Below are positions 35,496 to 44,129 of a stretch of DNA of 64,000 nt, one piece after another. Each line of letters begins with the position of its first letter. The first letter of the stretch is position 1. This DNA comes from Trabulsiella odontotermitis (lineage in GTDB: Bacteria; Pseudomonadota; Gammaproteobacteria; Enterobacterales; Enterobacteriaceae), in the NCBI RefSeq assembly GCF_030053895.1, contig NZ_CP125781.1, forward strand, positions 868,001-932,000, written 5' to 3'. Made by a program: the position numbers and the translations under genes. The notes under the pieces are model-generated. The model was not told the DNA's origin. It did not search any database and worked only from the letters and a program-made list of their open reading frames with translations.

Positions 35496-36149
35496 ATGAT
35501 TGATATATCTCAGAAATCGCAGGGGGCACGACACCTGCTATTTATTACCCATCCGTCCGTGCAGGCAAATACGTTTGCTTCATACCTTTCTGATGTGCTG
35601 CAGATTTCCGTCGAAGTTCATAACATTAATAAACCCCTGACACACCGTCTGCCAAAAGGTGTGGTGGTGTTATTTGATATCGCAATATCCAACAAAAAGC
35701 TGAATGGCATCTGGCGTGATCTTATTCGTACTCAGGCTGATGCGCCCCGCCTGTTAATTATCAATAGCGCGCAGAAGTATGAGTTATACGAAATGGCGCA
35801 ATGGCCTTCTCTGTATGGCGTATTCCGCCATGACGACGATGAATCACGCTTATTCGAGGGGATTCGCGCAATGTTAAATGGCGAGCAGACGGCCGAGCTG
35901 AGCGTGATGCATCCGGCGATGTATGCGGCGAATAATAGTTCTGATACCGATGATAATGTTCCGCTGACTGAACGCGAGTGCGAGATCCTCAATGAATTAC
36001 GTCACGGCGCGACGAACATGGATATCGCCCGTGCCTTGTTTATCAGCGAAAATACCGTGCGCACCCATTTGTATAACGTTTTTCGTAAGTTGAGCGTGAA
36101 GAACAGAACCCAGGCGGTAAGCTGGGCGAATGAGCATTTGCGTCACTGA
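35496..36149 (+). CDS. CsgD-like LuxR-family transcriptional regulator
   Basis: The 217-residue protein has a C-terminal LuxR helix-turn-helix (about 155-215: LTERECEILNEL, GATNMDIARALF, ISENTVRTHLYNVFRKL). Its last residues, VKNRTQAVSWANEHLRH, are very close to CsgD. The N-terminal receiver-like part lacks a clear phosphorylation triad, also as in CsgD, and the length is almost the same as CsgD (216). It is an added gene between yggR and ruvX, where E. coli K-12 has none. A role in biofilm or curli control is inference only. Confidence 0.85.
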   Translation: MIDISQKSQGARHLLFITHPSVQANTFASYLSDVLQISVEVHNINKPLTHRLPKGVVVLFDIAISNKKLNGIWRDLIRTQADAPRLLIINSAQKYELYEMAQWPSLYGVFRHDDDESRLFEGIRAMLNGEQTAELSVMHPAMYAANNSSDTDDNVPLTERECEILNELRHGATNMDIARALFISENTVRTHLYNVFRKLSVKNRTQAVSWANEHLRH

Positions 36150-36189
36150 CCGTTACGGTTGCCGGGTGCCATGGGCGCACCCGGAAGGG

Positions 36190-36609
36190 TTAGTAGCCCT
36201 GCTCGAAAAAGCTTTCCAGGATAATCACGGCGGAGGCGGAATCGACGCTGCCTTTGTTGAGCGCCCGGAAACCGCCGCGCTCAAACAGCCCGGATTTTGC
36301 TTCTACGGTGCTCAGACGTTCGTCATGCAGCGTGACCTGGACGCCAAAGCGGCCATGAATTTTGTTGGCGAAATTGCGTGCGCGGGCGGTCAGCGGTTGT
36401 TCTGTTCCGTCCATATTCAGGGGCAAACCGACAATCACATTATCCGGTTGCCACTCTTTCAGCAGGCGTTCAATGCTGTTCCAGTCAGGCGTACCGTCCT
36501 GCGCTTTGATCGCATTCAGTGGACGTGCGGTGCCGGTAATGCGCTGGCCTACTGCCACACCAATGCTTCTCGTTCCAAAATCAAAAGCCAGCAGTGTTCC
36601 ACTCATCAT
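36190..36609 (-). CDS. ruvX: YqgF/RuvX, Holliday-junction-resolvase-like 16S pre-rRNA nuclease
   Basis: The 139-residue RNase H-fold protein (LLAFDFGTRSIGVAVGQ, VGLPLNMDG, LHDERLSTVEA, KGSVDSASAVIIL) matches E. coli YqgF. Its ATG at 36609 overlaps the yqgE stop in ATGA; ATG 36606 is also possible. YqgF takes part in 16S rRNA 5' maturation and is usually essential. Confidence 0.96.
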   Translation of the reverse strand: MMSGTLLAFDFGTRSIGVAVGQRITGTARPLNAIKAQDGTPDWNSIERLLKEWQPDNVIVGLPLNMDGTEQPLTARARNFANKIHGRFGVQVTLHDERLSTVEAKSGLFERGGFRALNKGSVDSASAVIILESFFEQGY

Positions 36610-37169
36610 GCATGCCCCGCTACGCCCGGCATGGTCAGAATATCAATGCCGATCAGTTTTGCGGCCTCGCGCCAGCGGTCAGCGATAGGTGTCCTGAACA
36701 GAATATTCAGATCTGCCGGGGCGGTCAGCCAGGCGTTGTCGAGGATCTCCTGCTCCAGTTGGCCCTTCTCCCAGGAAGAGTAACCGAGTGCCACCAGCAC
36801 CTGAGACGGCTGCTCTGTGGTACCGAGCGTTTCAAGCACATCGCGGGAAGTGGTGATCACGGTATTGTCGGAAATGCGGATGCTGGAGGAGAAATCAGAC
36901 GGCGGCGTATGGAGGATAAAACCACGATCTTCAGCCAGCGGACCCCCGAGCATCACCGGCTTGTCCAGGCGGACGGCGGGATCGCGTGGTTCAGGAACAA
37001 TCTTCAGTTTTTCCAGAATGCCTTCAACCTGAAGATTTTCCAGCGGTTTATTGATGATAATCCCCATGGCGCCATCATCATTGTATTCACAGATATAAAC
37101 AACAGAGCGACGAAAGATCGGATCCTGAAGCGCAGGCATGGCAATAAGAAAGTGGTGCTGTAAATTCAT
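36606..37169 (-). CDS. yqgE: YqgE/AlgH family protein
   Basis: The 187-residue protein (MNLQHHFLIAMPALQDPIF, GIIINKPL, VMLGGPL, LGYSSWEKGQLE) is the conserved UPF0301 family of unknown function that sits before ruvX. The frame is open to 37226, but the ATG at 37169 gives the E. coli length. It is translationally coupled to ruvX and 98 bases after gshB. Confidence 0.95.
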   Translation of the reverse strand: MNLQHHFLIAMPALQDPIFRRSVVYICEYNDDGAMGIIINKPLENLQVEGILEKLKIVPEPRDPAVRLDKPVMLGGPLAEDRGFILHTPPSDFSSSIRISDNTVITTSRDVLETLGTTEQPSQVLVALGYSSWEKGQLEQEILDNAWLTAPADLNILFRTPIADRWREAAKLIGIDILTMPGVAGHA

Positions 37170-37267
37170 TGTCAGAGGTTCTGTGTCCTGTTTGAAAAAG
37201 CAGCACCCAGTATGCTGGATAAGCAAGGGTGCTGTCGAGCGCGGGCGGTTCCCTTCGCCCGCGTAGT

Positions 37268-38215
37268 TTACTTGGCCAGACGCTTTTCGATAGCATCCAT
37301 CAGCATACCGGTGATGGAAATCGGAAATTCTGCTTCGATTTCGCGAATGCAGGTCGGGCTGGTGACGTTGATTTCGGTCAGGCGGTCACCAATGATATCA
37401 AGACCAACGAAGATCAGTCCTTTCGCTTTCAGCGTCGGGCCCACTTTTCGGGCAATTTCCCAGTCGCTTTCCGTCAGCGGACGCGGTTCGCCGCGACCAC
37501 CGGCCGCCAGGTTGCCGCGCGTTTCGCCGCCCTGAGGAATACGCGCCAGGCAATAAGGCACTGGTTCGCCGTCAACCACCAGCACGCGCTTATCACCGTC
37601 TTTGATCGCCGGCAGATAGTTTTGTGCCATGCAGTAGCGGGTGCCCAGCTCGGTCAGGGTTTCCGCAATTACCGCGATGTTAGGGTCACCCTCTTTAACG
37701 CGGAAAATGGAAGAGCCGCCCATGCCGTCCAGCGGTTTCATGATGATGTCGCCGTGCTTCTGCCAGAAGGCTTTCAGTTGCGTTTTGCTACGAGTAACCA
37801 GCGTTTCCGGCGTCAGATCGGCAAACCAGGCGGTGTACAGTTTTTCGTTACAATCGCGCAGACTCTGCGGCTTGTTGACGATAAGCGTCCCTTTCTCTTC
37901 TGCGCGCTCTAAAATATAGGTCGCGTAGATGTATTCGGTGTCAAACGGCGGATCCTTACGCATCAGGATCACGTCGAGATCGGCGAGCGCCAGATCCTGT
38001 TCGCTGCTGAATTCGTACCACTTGTCATAGTTCTGCTCAACGCTGAACGTGCGCGTATGTGCGCGGGCTTCGCCGTTGATCAGATACAGATCGTTCATCT
38101 CCATATAATGGAGTTCATAACCACGACGCTGTGCCTCCAGCAGCATAGCGAAGCTGGAGTCTTTCTTGATGTTGATGTTCGCAATGGGATCCATCACGAT
38201 GCCTAGCTTAATCAT
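37268..38215 (-). CDS. gshB: Glutathione synthetase
   Basis: The 315-residue ATP-grasp enzyme joins gamma-glutamylcysteine and glycine. It has E. coli length and motifs: MIKLGIVMDPI at the start, KPLDGMGGSSIFRV for ATP binding, and INVTSPTCIREIE at the metal site. It follows rsmE by 20 bases on the same strand and heads gshB-yqgE-ruvX. Confidence 0.97.
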   Translation of the reverse strand: MIKLGIVMDPIANINIKKDSSFAMLLEAQRRGYELHYMEMNDLYLINGEARAHTRTFSVEQNYDKWYEFSSEQDLALADLDVILMRKDPPFDTEYIYATYILERAEEKGTLIVNKPQSLRDCNEKLYTAWFADLTPETLVTRSKTQLKAFWQKHGDIIMKPLDGMGGSSIFRVKEGDPNIAVIAETLTELGTRYCMAQNYLPAIKDGDKRVLVVDGEPVPYCLARIPQGGETRGNLAAGGRGEPRPLTESDWEIARKVGPTLKAKGLIFVGLDIIGDRLTEINVTSPTCIREIEAEFPISITGMLMDAIEKRLAK

Positions 38216-38235
38216 TATCGTTCTCCATTAAAGCA

Positions 38236-38967
38236 TCAGCCCAGGTCGCCAAAACGCACTTGTAGTGCGGTAATGGCGGTGAGCGCGGTGGTTTCTGTAC
38301 GCAGAACACGAGGTCCCAGCAGGATATCAGTAAACTGATAACGCGCGGTCATGGCGATTTCATCCGCCGACAGCCCGCCTTCCGGGCCAATCAGCAAACG
38401 TACGCGTTCAACCGGCAACGGCAGCGTGTTGATACTCTGGCTGGCGCGCGGGTGCAGGTTCAGTTTCAGGCTGTCGTCCTGCTCGGCGCACCAGGCTTCC
38501 AGATCCATCGCCGGGCGAATTTCCGGCACCTGGTTGCGGCCACACTGTTCACATGCCGCAATGGCGATTTTCTGCCACTGTTGGATCTTCTTATTCAGGC
38601 GTTCAGCATCCAGTTTAACGCCGCAGCGTTCAGAAAACAGTGGCGTAATGAGGCTTACACCGAGTTCTATCGATTTCTGGATAGTGAATTCCATTTTTTC
38701 ACCGCGCGACATCACCTGACCTAAATGAATATGGAGCGGCGACTCGCGATCGTCCAGGGTGGCGCGTTGAACACTGACCCGGACGCTTTTTTTATCCGCC
38801 TGAATGATATCGGCATCAAACACCTGATTGCTGCCGTCGAAAAGTTGCACCTGCTGACCGGTGGTCATACGCAGCACGCGACCAACGTGGTTAGCCGCAT
38901 CATCGGAAAGGGCAATCTGGCTGCCCACGGTGATACTTTCAGGGTGATAAATGCGAGGAATGCGCAT
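38236..38967 (-). CDS. rsmE: 16S rRNA m3U1498 methyltransferase
   Basis: The 243-residue SPOUT-class enzyme has an N-terminal PUA-like domain (MRIPRIYHPE) and a C-terminal knot with LLIGPEGGLSADE and LGPRVLRTETTAL, the SAM-binding motifs of RsmE. The ATG at 38967 gives the E. coli length; the upstream open frame overlaps endA. It is co-directional with endA and gshB. Confidence 0.96.
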   Translation of the reverse strand: MRIPRIYHPESITVGSQIALSDDAANHVGRVLRMTTGQQVQLFDGSNQVFDADIIQADKKSVRVSVQRATLDDRESPLHIHLGQVMSRGEKMEFTIQKSIELGVSLITPLFSERCGVKLDAERLNKKIQQWQKIAIAACEQCGRNQVPEIRPAMDLEAWCAEQDDSLKLNLHPRASQSINTLPLPVERVRLLIGPEGGLSADEIAMTARYQFTDILLGPRVLRTETTALTAITALQVRFGDLG

Positions 38968-39014
38968 AACTGTTGATATCCGGACTCTGAATTTACAATG
39001 GCCGCTAGTGTAGG

Positions 39015-39722
39015 TTAGCTCTTTTGCGGCTGGCAAGCGTGCTGGACGTACGGGTTATGGTTGCCCTGAATTTTTGCGATTCGCGCATCGCGCTCGCACT
39101 CCCATTCCGTGACCGGATACAGCTTCGCCCAGGCCGTGAACAACTGCGTCTGCTGGCGGGAAAGCGTGAGCTGATAGCGATCGCGCATATAGAACCACGT
39201 CCGGGCGATGCTACCGCGGGCGCGCGGTGGCGGCTCGGCGCGTTTGTTTTTAAAATCGACTTTCATGGCGCACTGGCCGTACTGACCTTCGCCGCCATTC
39301 CACTGGCTGTACATGAAGTTCCCGCGATCGCCATTCACCTCGCCCACGGCGGGCTGCAGGTTATGCATATCGCTTTCCATCTGGCGGTAGACCGGGTCTT
39401 TCGCGCAGTTTTTACGCCCGCCATCCTGCCAGCACTGACGTTGATGGCCAAACTGCCACGCAGGGACCACGTGTTCCCATTCAATGCGGCTGGCGCGGTT
39501 TTCATTTTTACGCACTTTGTAGCCACAGGAGTCGAGGTCAACGACGCCTTTCTTCCCCTGCCAGTTAATTTTACACCCGCAATAAAAGTCGCCAGGCGCA
39601 TCGGCATTTACCTTGACTCCGGCGGCTTTGGCCTGCGAAAAATTATGAATGCCTGCGGCCAGAAGATGGCCTGAAAACGCTGTCGCCAGACAGGCGACAG
39701 CAAAAAACAGCGTACGGGACAT
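39015..39722 (-). CDS. endA: Endonuclease I
   Basis: The 235-residue periplasmic nuclease has a signal (MSRTLFFAVACLATAFSGHLLA). The His-Me finger nuclease motif is RIEWEHVVPAWQFGH with downstream HNLQPAVGEVNGDRGNF. Cysteines match the disulfides of EndA/Vvn. The ATG at 39722 gives E. coli length. Active in oxidised periplasm, it degrades double-stranded DNA. Confidence 0.96.
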   Translation of the reverse strand: MSRTLFFAVACLATAFSGHLLAAGIHNFSQAKAAGVKVNADAPGDFYCGCKINWQGKKGVVDLDSCGYKVRKNENRASRIEWEHVVPAWQFGHQRQCWQDGGRKNCAKDPVYRQMESDMHNLQPAVGEVNGDRGNFMYSQWNGGEGQYGQCAMKVDFKNKRAEPPPRARGSIARTWFYMRDRYQLTLSRQQTQLFTAWAKLYPVTEWECERDARIAKIQGNHNPYVQHACQPQKS

Positions 39723-39816
39723 CACAAACTCCGTCTTAAAGCGAGCCTGCAACGTAACGAAAGTTGTTCCGGGATGCAATCAGTTAAATCATGAAAGTTC
39801 TTGATAATTCTGGCGG

Positions 39817-40314
39817 TTATTCCGACATCAGCGGTTCGCCGCATTGCCTGCAGCGATAAACCGCTTCGCCACGCACCACCCGATTATGCCGCCGGACAGT
39901 GAGCTGGTGCTGCTGGCATTTGCAGCGGTAAGGGAAGGTATTGGTGCGTACTGAACCAAGCTCAAACCGGTGTGTGCGCCGGGCCGGAACGCCGAGCACA
40001 TCCTCCATCATCCATTTCCACTCTTTGCCATGCGGCGAAACGCGGCCAAAGGTTTTCCATACCAGCAAGTGCGCCAGTTCATGGGGAACGACTTCGTCGA
40101 TGAATTCCTGCTCGTTTTCCATCAGCAGGACGGGATTGAGGCGTATTTCGTAGGTTTCCAGCCACGCGGTACCCGCCGAGGTGCCGCGTTGATGGTACAC
40201 CAGTTTCGGCTCCGGATAATTGCGGCCAAGTTTCAGGTTGGCCTGGGCCAGTTTATCGCGCAGACAGCGCATAACGGCCTGCTGAGTTGCGATAGGGATA
40301 CGCTGGGTTTTCAT
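39817..40314 (-). CDS. sprT: SprT zinc metalloprotease-like protein
   Basis: The 165-residue SprT/SPRTN-family protein has the zincin motif HELAH (78-82) and a C-terminal zinc finger (YRCKCQQ, YRCRQCGE). Relatives degrade DNA-protein crosslinks; the bacterial substrate is not settled. It lies between endA and galP as in E. coli. Confidence 0.95.
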   Translation of the reverse strand: MKTQRIPIATQQAVMRCLRDKLAQANLKLGRNYPEPKLVYHQRGTSAGTAWLETYEIRLNPVLLMENEQEFIDEVVPHELAHLLVWKTFGRVSPHGKEWKWMMEDVLGVPARRTHRFELGSVRTNTFPYRCKCQQHQLTVRRHNRVVRGEAVYRCRQCGEPLMSE

Positions 40315-40357
40315 AACGCCAGAGAATAATTCGATGCAGGGGGGAGTGCAATAAGAA

Positions 40358-40381
40358 GCTTCCCCCCGAAAGGGAGGAAGC
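40358..40381 (-). terminator. Terminator of galP
   Basis: GCTTCCCCCC and GGGAGGAAGC pair with one A-C mismatch around GAAA, nine bases beyond the galP stop. On the minus strand a TTCTTATT tract follows. Confidence 0.65.
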
Positions 40382-40389
40382 CAGGGAGG

Positions 40390-41784
40390 TTAGTCGTGCG
40401 CGCCAATTTCACGTAAAGGACGACCGCGCATCAGGTTGCGCTCGATGTGTTCCAGCGACACGTGTTTGGTTTCCGGCACCAGCCACAGCGTCAGGACAAT
40501 GAACAGCAGGTTCAGGCCGCCGTACACCCAGAAGGTATTGGCGTTGCCGAGTGAATTGAGCATCGTCAGGAAGGTCGCGCCGACAATCATGTTGGCGATC
40601 CAGTTGGTGGCGGTGGAACAGGTGATACCAAAATCACGGCCTTTCAGCGGCTGGATCTCAGAACACAACACCCAAATCAGCGGACCGGCGCTCATCGCAA
40701 AACCAATGATGAACATCAACAACATCGCCACGGCAAAGTATTGCGCGGTGGTGGAATGAATGCCGACATGCATCATCGTACCAAGTACGCCCATACCTGC
40801 CGCCATCACCAGGAAGCCGAGGATCAGCGTGGGTTTACGGCCCCAGCGGTCAACAAGACCGATCGCTATAAAGGTCGCCAGCACGTTAGTCAGGCCGACA
40901 ATCACCGTGCCCCACATCTGCTCATTCGTATTAGTGTATCCCGCCAGCTCAAAGATTTTTGGCGCGTAGTACATGATGACGTTCATCCCGGTGAACTGTT
41001 GCATCACCTGCAACAATACGCCGAGGAATACCGCGCGACGGAAGTTGCTGTTCTCTTTGAACAGCGCCCAGCCGGTCTGTTTAATCTTCAGGCTTTCACG
41101 GATCTCTTCCAGCTCGTTGCGCGCTTCGGCGCTGGTGTCACGAAGGCGTAACAGCACCCGCTCGGCATCATGGAAGCGCCGTTTCGCCGCAAACCAGCGC
41201 GGGCTATCCGGCAGGAAGAAGACGCCGATCAGCAGCAGGATTGCCGGGATGATAATCACGCCGAGCATCCAACGCCAGGCACCGCTGTAGCTGAAGGCGG
41301 TATCGGACAGATAGGCGCCGAGGATCCCGATGGTGATCATCAACTGGTACATCGAAATCATGCTGCCGCGGATTTTTTCCGGCGCGATTTCAGAGAGATA
41401 AAGCGGTGCGGTGTAAGATGCAACGCCAACGGCCAGACCCAGCAGAACGCGGGAAAGGATCAGTACTTCTACGTTTGGCGCCGCGGCTGAAAACAGCGAA
41501 CCCGCCACAAACAGGATCGCGCCAATCATCAGGCTCTTCTTACGCCCGAGTCGATAAGAGAGCCAGCCGCTGCCGACGGCGCCGACGGCAGCGCCAAACA
41601 TCATTGAACTGACCACCCACTCTTGCGTGTGCGCGGTGATCTGGAACTCATCGGTGATGAAGGGCAACGCCCCCGCGATGACACCAATATCAAGGCCAAA
41701 CAGTAATCCCGCCAGGGCTGCGAGAAAACAGACAAAAAACGTCATCGCCTTGTTAGAACGCCCCTGTTTCTGATTGCCAGGCAT
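40390..41784 (-). CDS. galP: Galactose:proton symporter
   Basis: The 464-residue sugar porter of the major facilitator superfamily has twelve helices and the motifs LLFGLDIGVIAGALPF, RLGRKK, PDSPRWF, QQFTGMN and VPETKHVSLEHIE. Length and sequence match E. coli GalP throughout. Upstream CRP and GalR/GalS sites support galactose-inducible, glucose-repressed expression. Confidence 0.97.
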   Translation of the reverse strand: MPGNQKQGRSNKAMTFFVCFLAALAGLLFGLDIGVIAGALPFITDEFQITAHTQEWVVSSMMFGAAVGAVGSGWLSYRLGRKKSLMIGAILFVAGSLFSAAAPNVEVLILSRVLLGLAVGVASYTAPLYLSEIAPEKIRGSMISMYQLMITIGILGAYLSDTAFSYSGAWRWMLGVIIIPAILLLIGVFFLPDSPRWFAAKRRFHDAERVLLRLRDTSAEARNELEEIRESLKIKQTGWALFKENSNFRRAVFLGVLLQVMQQFTGMNVIMYYAPKIFELAGYTNTNEQMWGTVIVGLTNVLATFIAIGLVDRWGRKPTLILGFLVMAAGMGVLGTMMHVGIHSTTAQYFAVAMLLMFIIGFAMSAGPLIWVLCSEIQPLKGRDFGITCSTATNWIANMIVGATFLTMLNSLGNANTFWVYGGLNLLFIVLTLWLVPETKHVSLEHIERNLMRGRPLREIGAHD

Positions 41785-41849
41785 TATGCCCTCCGATTGA
41801 ATTATCAGTTTTGTCGATTTTAAGGGTAGGCCAGGATGACGGTTGATAG

Positions 41850-41865
41850 TGTGATATGCATCACA
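41850..41865. promoter_or_regulatory. CRP site of galP
   Basis: TGTGA-TATGCA-TCACA is a perfect CRP half-site pair, centred 73 bases before the galP ATG. It fits a class-II activator position if transcription starts near 41816. Confidence 0.8.
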
Positions 41866-41868
41866 ATG

Positions 41869-41884
41869 GTGTAATCGGTTACAT
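41869..41884. promoter_or_regulatory. GalR/GalS operator, proximal
   Basis: GTGTAATCGGTTACAT matches GTGNAANCGNTTNCAC at all but the last position. It adjoins the CRP site upstream of galP. Confidence 0.75.
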
Positions 41885-42050
41885 CGTAATGCATGAAGTG
41901 ATTATAAAAATAGATAAATAAATCAGTGATGTATAATGTATCCAGAGCGCAGAAAATCCCATTTTTCAGAGTTAACTGAAAAAGAGTGTAACAACGCAAT
42001 GAAAGTGTTGAGAAAGGAATAAAAGCGAGAATGACCGGTTACAGCGTATG

Positions 42051-42066
42051 GTGTAATCGTTTTCAC
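42051..42066. promoter_or_regulatory. GalR/GalS operator, distal
   Basis: GTGTAATCGTTTTCAC is a complete match to GTGNAANCGNTTNCAC, 182 bases upstream of the proximal operator. Two operators at this spacing suggest repression by DNA looping, as in the gal operon. The rest of the 391-bp galP-metK gap holds the metK terminator. Confidence 0.75.
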
Positions 42067-42126
42067 TATTATCAGCGAAACGGTAAACGAAACGATGAGA
42101 GCGGCACGTATTTAATAATAGCAGCA

Positions 42127-42152
42127 ATAAAAAAAGCCAGCATAACGCTGGC
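42127..42152 (-). terminator. Terminator of metK
   Basis: GCCAGC and GCTGGC pair around ATAAC; on the minus strand a run of seven T follows. It lies 24 bases after the metK stop. Confidence 0.85.
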
Positions 42153-42175
42153 CTTTTACGCATAAAGCAGGTGAA

Positions 42176-43330
42176 TTATTTCAGACCGGCAGCGTCACGC
42201 AGCAGCGCAGCTTTGTCAGTTTTTTCCCATGGGAAATGTTCACGACCAAAGTGACCATACGCCGCAGTTTCTTTGTAGATCGGGTGCAGCAGATCCAGCA
42301 TCTGGATCAGGCCGTACGGACGCAGATCGAAGAATTCGCGTACCAGCAGTGTCAGTTGCTCGCTCGGCACTTTCTCAGTACCAAAAGTTTCCACCATGAT
42401 GGAGGTCGGCTCTGCCACGCCGATGGCGTAGGACACCTGAATTTCACAACGGTCCGCCAGACCCGCCGCCACGATGTTTTTCGCGACATAACGCGCCGCG
42501 TACGCCGCAGAACGGTCAACTTTAGACGGATCTTTACCGGAGAACGCGCCACCGCCGTGACGTGCCATGCCGCCGTAGGTATCAACAATGATTTTACGAC
42601 CGGTCAGACCGCAGTCTCCCATCGGGCCGCCGATAACAAAACGGCCAGTCGGGTTGATGAAGAATTTGGTCGACGCATTCAGCCACTCTGCCGGCAGTAC
42701 CGGTTTGATGATCTCTTCCATCACCGCTTCCTGCAGCGATTTCTGATCGATATTTTCTGCGTGCTGAGTGGACAGCACCACCGCATCGATACCGGCGATT
42801 TTGCCGTCATCATACTGGAAAGTGACCTGACTTTTCGCATCCGGGCGCAGCCATGGCAGGGTGCCGTTTTTACGTACTTCAGCCTGACGCTGCACGAGAC
42901 GGTGAGCATAAGTGATTGGCGCTGGCATCAGCACGTCGGTTTCGTTGGTGGCGTAGCCAAACATCAGGCCCTGGTCACCCGCACCCTGTTCCAGCGGATC
43001 CGCACGGTCAACGCCCTGGTTGATGTCCGGAGATTGTTTACCAATCGCGCTCAGAACCGCGCAGGAATTGGCGTCAAAGCCCATATCGGAATGCACATAG
43101 CCAATTTCGCGGACGGTGTTACGGGTGATCTCTTCGATATCAACCCATGCGCTGGTAGTGATTTCACCACCGACCAGCACCATGCCGGTTTTGACGTAGG
43201 TTTCACAGGCAACGCGTGCTTTCGGATCCTGCTCGAGGATCGCGTCCAGGACGGCGTCGGAGATTTGGTCAGCAATTTTGTCTGGATGCCCTTCAGATAC
43301 GGACTCGGACGTAAAGAGGTGTTTTGCCAT
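42176..43330 (-). CDS. metK: S-adenosylmethionine synthetase
   Basis: The 384-residue enzyme forms SAM from methionine and ATP. Family motifs are all present: FTSESVSEGHPDKIADQISD, GAGDQGLMFGYA and GGGAFSGKDPSKVDRS. An AGGTGA ribosome site precedes the ATG. Tandem met boxes upstream (43442-43473) indicate MetJ repression. Confidence 0.98.
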   Translation of the reverse strand: MAKHLFTSESVSEGHPDKIADQISDAVLDAILEQDPKARVACETYVKTGMVLVGGEITTSAWVDIEEITRNTVREIGYVHSDMGFDANSCAVLSAIGKQSPDINQGVDRADPLEQGAGDQGLMFGYATNETDVLMPAPITYAHRLVQRQAEVRKNGTLPWLRPDAKSQVTFQYDDGKIAGIDAVVLSTQHAENIDQKSLQEAVMEEIIKPVLPAEWLNASTKFFINPTGRFVIGGPMGDCGLTGRKIIVDTYGGMARHGGGAFSGKDPSKVDRSAAYAARYVAKNIVAAGLADRCEIQVSYAIGVAEPTSIMVETFGTEKVPSEQLTLLVREFFDLRPYGLIQMLDLLHPIYKETAAYGHFGREHFPWEKTDKAALLRDAAGLK

Positions 43331-43441
43331 GTTTTATTTCACCTAAGGAGAGTACGTTAAGCTCAAACTTTTGTATCCGTTAACTTTTCTGGATGATTCC
43401 GCTAGCACTGCGGGAAATAGTCACAAGAAGTCTGAGTGTTA

Positions 43442-43473
43442 ATCAGTATAGATGGATTAACATCTGGATGGCT
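43442..43473. promoter_or_regulatory. Four tandem met boxes (MetJ operator) of metK
   Basis: On the minus strand four adjacent 8-mers (AGCCATCC, AGATGTTA, ATCCATCT, ATACTGAT) each match the met box AGACGTCT at 4-5 of 8 positions. Phased tandem imperfect boxes are how MetJ dimers bind. They end 112 bases before the metK start. Confidence 0.7.
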
Positions 43474-43575
43474 ATTTTAGGTGATTTATTCATCGGATTG
43501 CCAGTTTTTTTTGATGCAGGTCGCAATCGATGATGAAAACGCGCTGGAAATTTTTCCTGACAGCGGTGGCAGAGT

Positions 43576-43827
43576 GTGCATTTTTATTTTGCATTTTGCC
43601 CCGGTTATCGGTATAAAACGCCGCGCGCGGCTTATGCAAAAAAGCGCACGGTGAAAATCATCGTGATGCCACTTCCAGCCGGGTTAAGCAGTGAACTATT
43701 AGCTTTGGCTTGTCGCTGGCCTCAGAGGGTTAGCGTGGAGGTGATACAAAAGAATGAACCGTCGTTTTCCGCTGAATCAGTCATGCCGTTCTGGCATGCG
43801 CTTAATTCCCGCAACCTGCATCTCTAA
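43576..43827 (+). CDS. Doubtful small ORF upstream of yqgB
   Basis: An 83-codon plus-strand frame lies in the long metK-speA gap. Its second half (KIIVMPLPAGLSSELLALAC) looks protein-like, and the length equals that of the uncertain E. coli YqgD. No clear ribosome site supports it. It could be a real small gene, for example starting at an internal codon near 43650, or chance. I see nothing else in the remaining gap apart from met boxes and the speA leader. Confidence 0.3.
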   Translation: MHFYFAFCPGYRYKTPRAAYAKKRTVKIIVMPLPAGLSSELLALACRWPQRVSVEVIQKNEPSFSAESVMPFWHALNSRNLHL

Positions 43828-43902
43828 TTTGCAAACCTGCCGATGTTCTACCCATCTCGGCGCTTCTCAGGATTCCAGGGCCGGTAAGGCATTGTGAAGT
43901 CT

Positions 43903-43922
43903 GAACAAGGGCGCTCTTGTTC
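43903..43922 (+). promoter_or_regulatory. Stem-loop in the yqgB-speA leader
   Basis: GAACAAG pairs with CTTGTTC around a six-base loop, about 70 bases before yqgB. It lies in the probable 5' leader of the yqgB-speA transcript; the function is unknown. Confidence 0.4.
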
Positions 43923-43989
43923 CGACAAGAGTTTTCTCGTGGTTTCTCCGGATAGTCATAATTAGTCCGGATCTGTGTTTTACAATGAT

Positions 43990-44121
43990 ATGAACATGAA
44001 ACCGGTCGCACGGCCGCAGACTCAGCACGCTGTGCTGGGTAAACGCGCCGTTTATGGGTTGTTATCGCAATATTACGCTGCGATAGTAGTCAACTGTTTT
44101 ACACTTAATAAGACAATTTGA
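43990..44121 (+). CDS. yqgB: YqgB small protein
   Basis: A 43-codon gene whose product ends AAIVVNCFTLNKTI, the same as E. coli YqgB (43 residues, AAIVVNCFTLNKII) but for one residue; it also shares YGLLSQ. It ends eight bases before the speA ATG, so the two are co-transcribed. Its function is not established; the gene is acid-regulated with speA in Salmonella, as far as I know. Confidence 0.88.
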   Translation: MNMKPVARPQTQHAVLGKRAVYGLLSQYYAAIVVNCFTLNKTI

Positions 44122-44129
44122 GGTTCGCT

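Noticed and set aside
43802..44011. 69-codon minus-strand frame near yqgB
   Set aside because: It runs antisense to the yqgB-speA leader without a ribosome site; could correspond to a doubtful E. coli ORF but cannot be supported.
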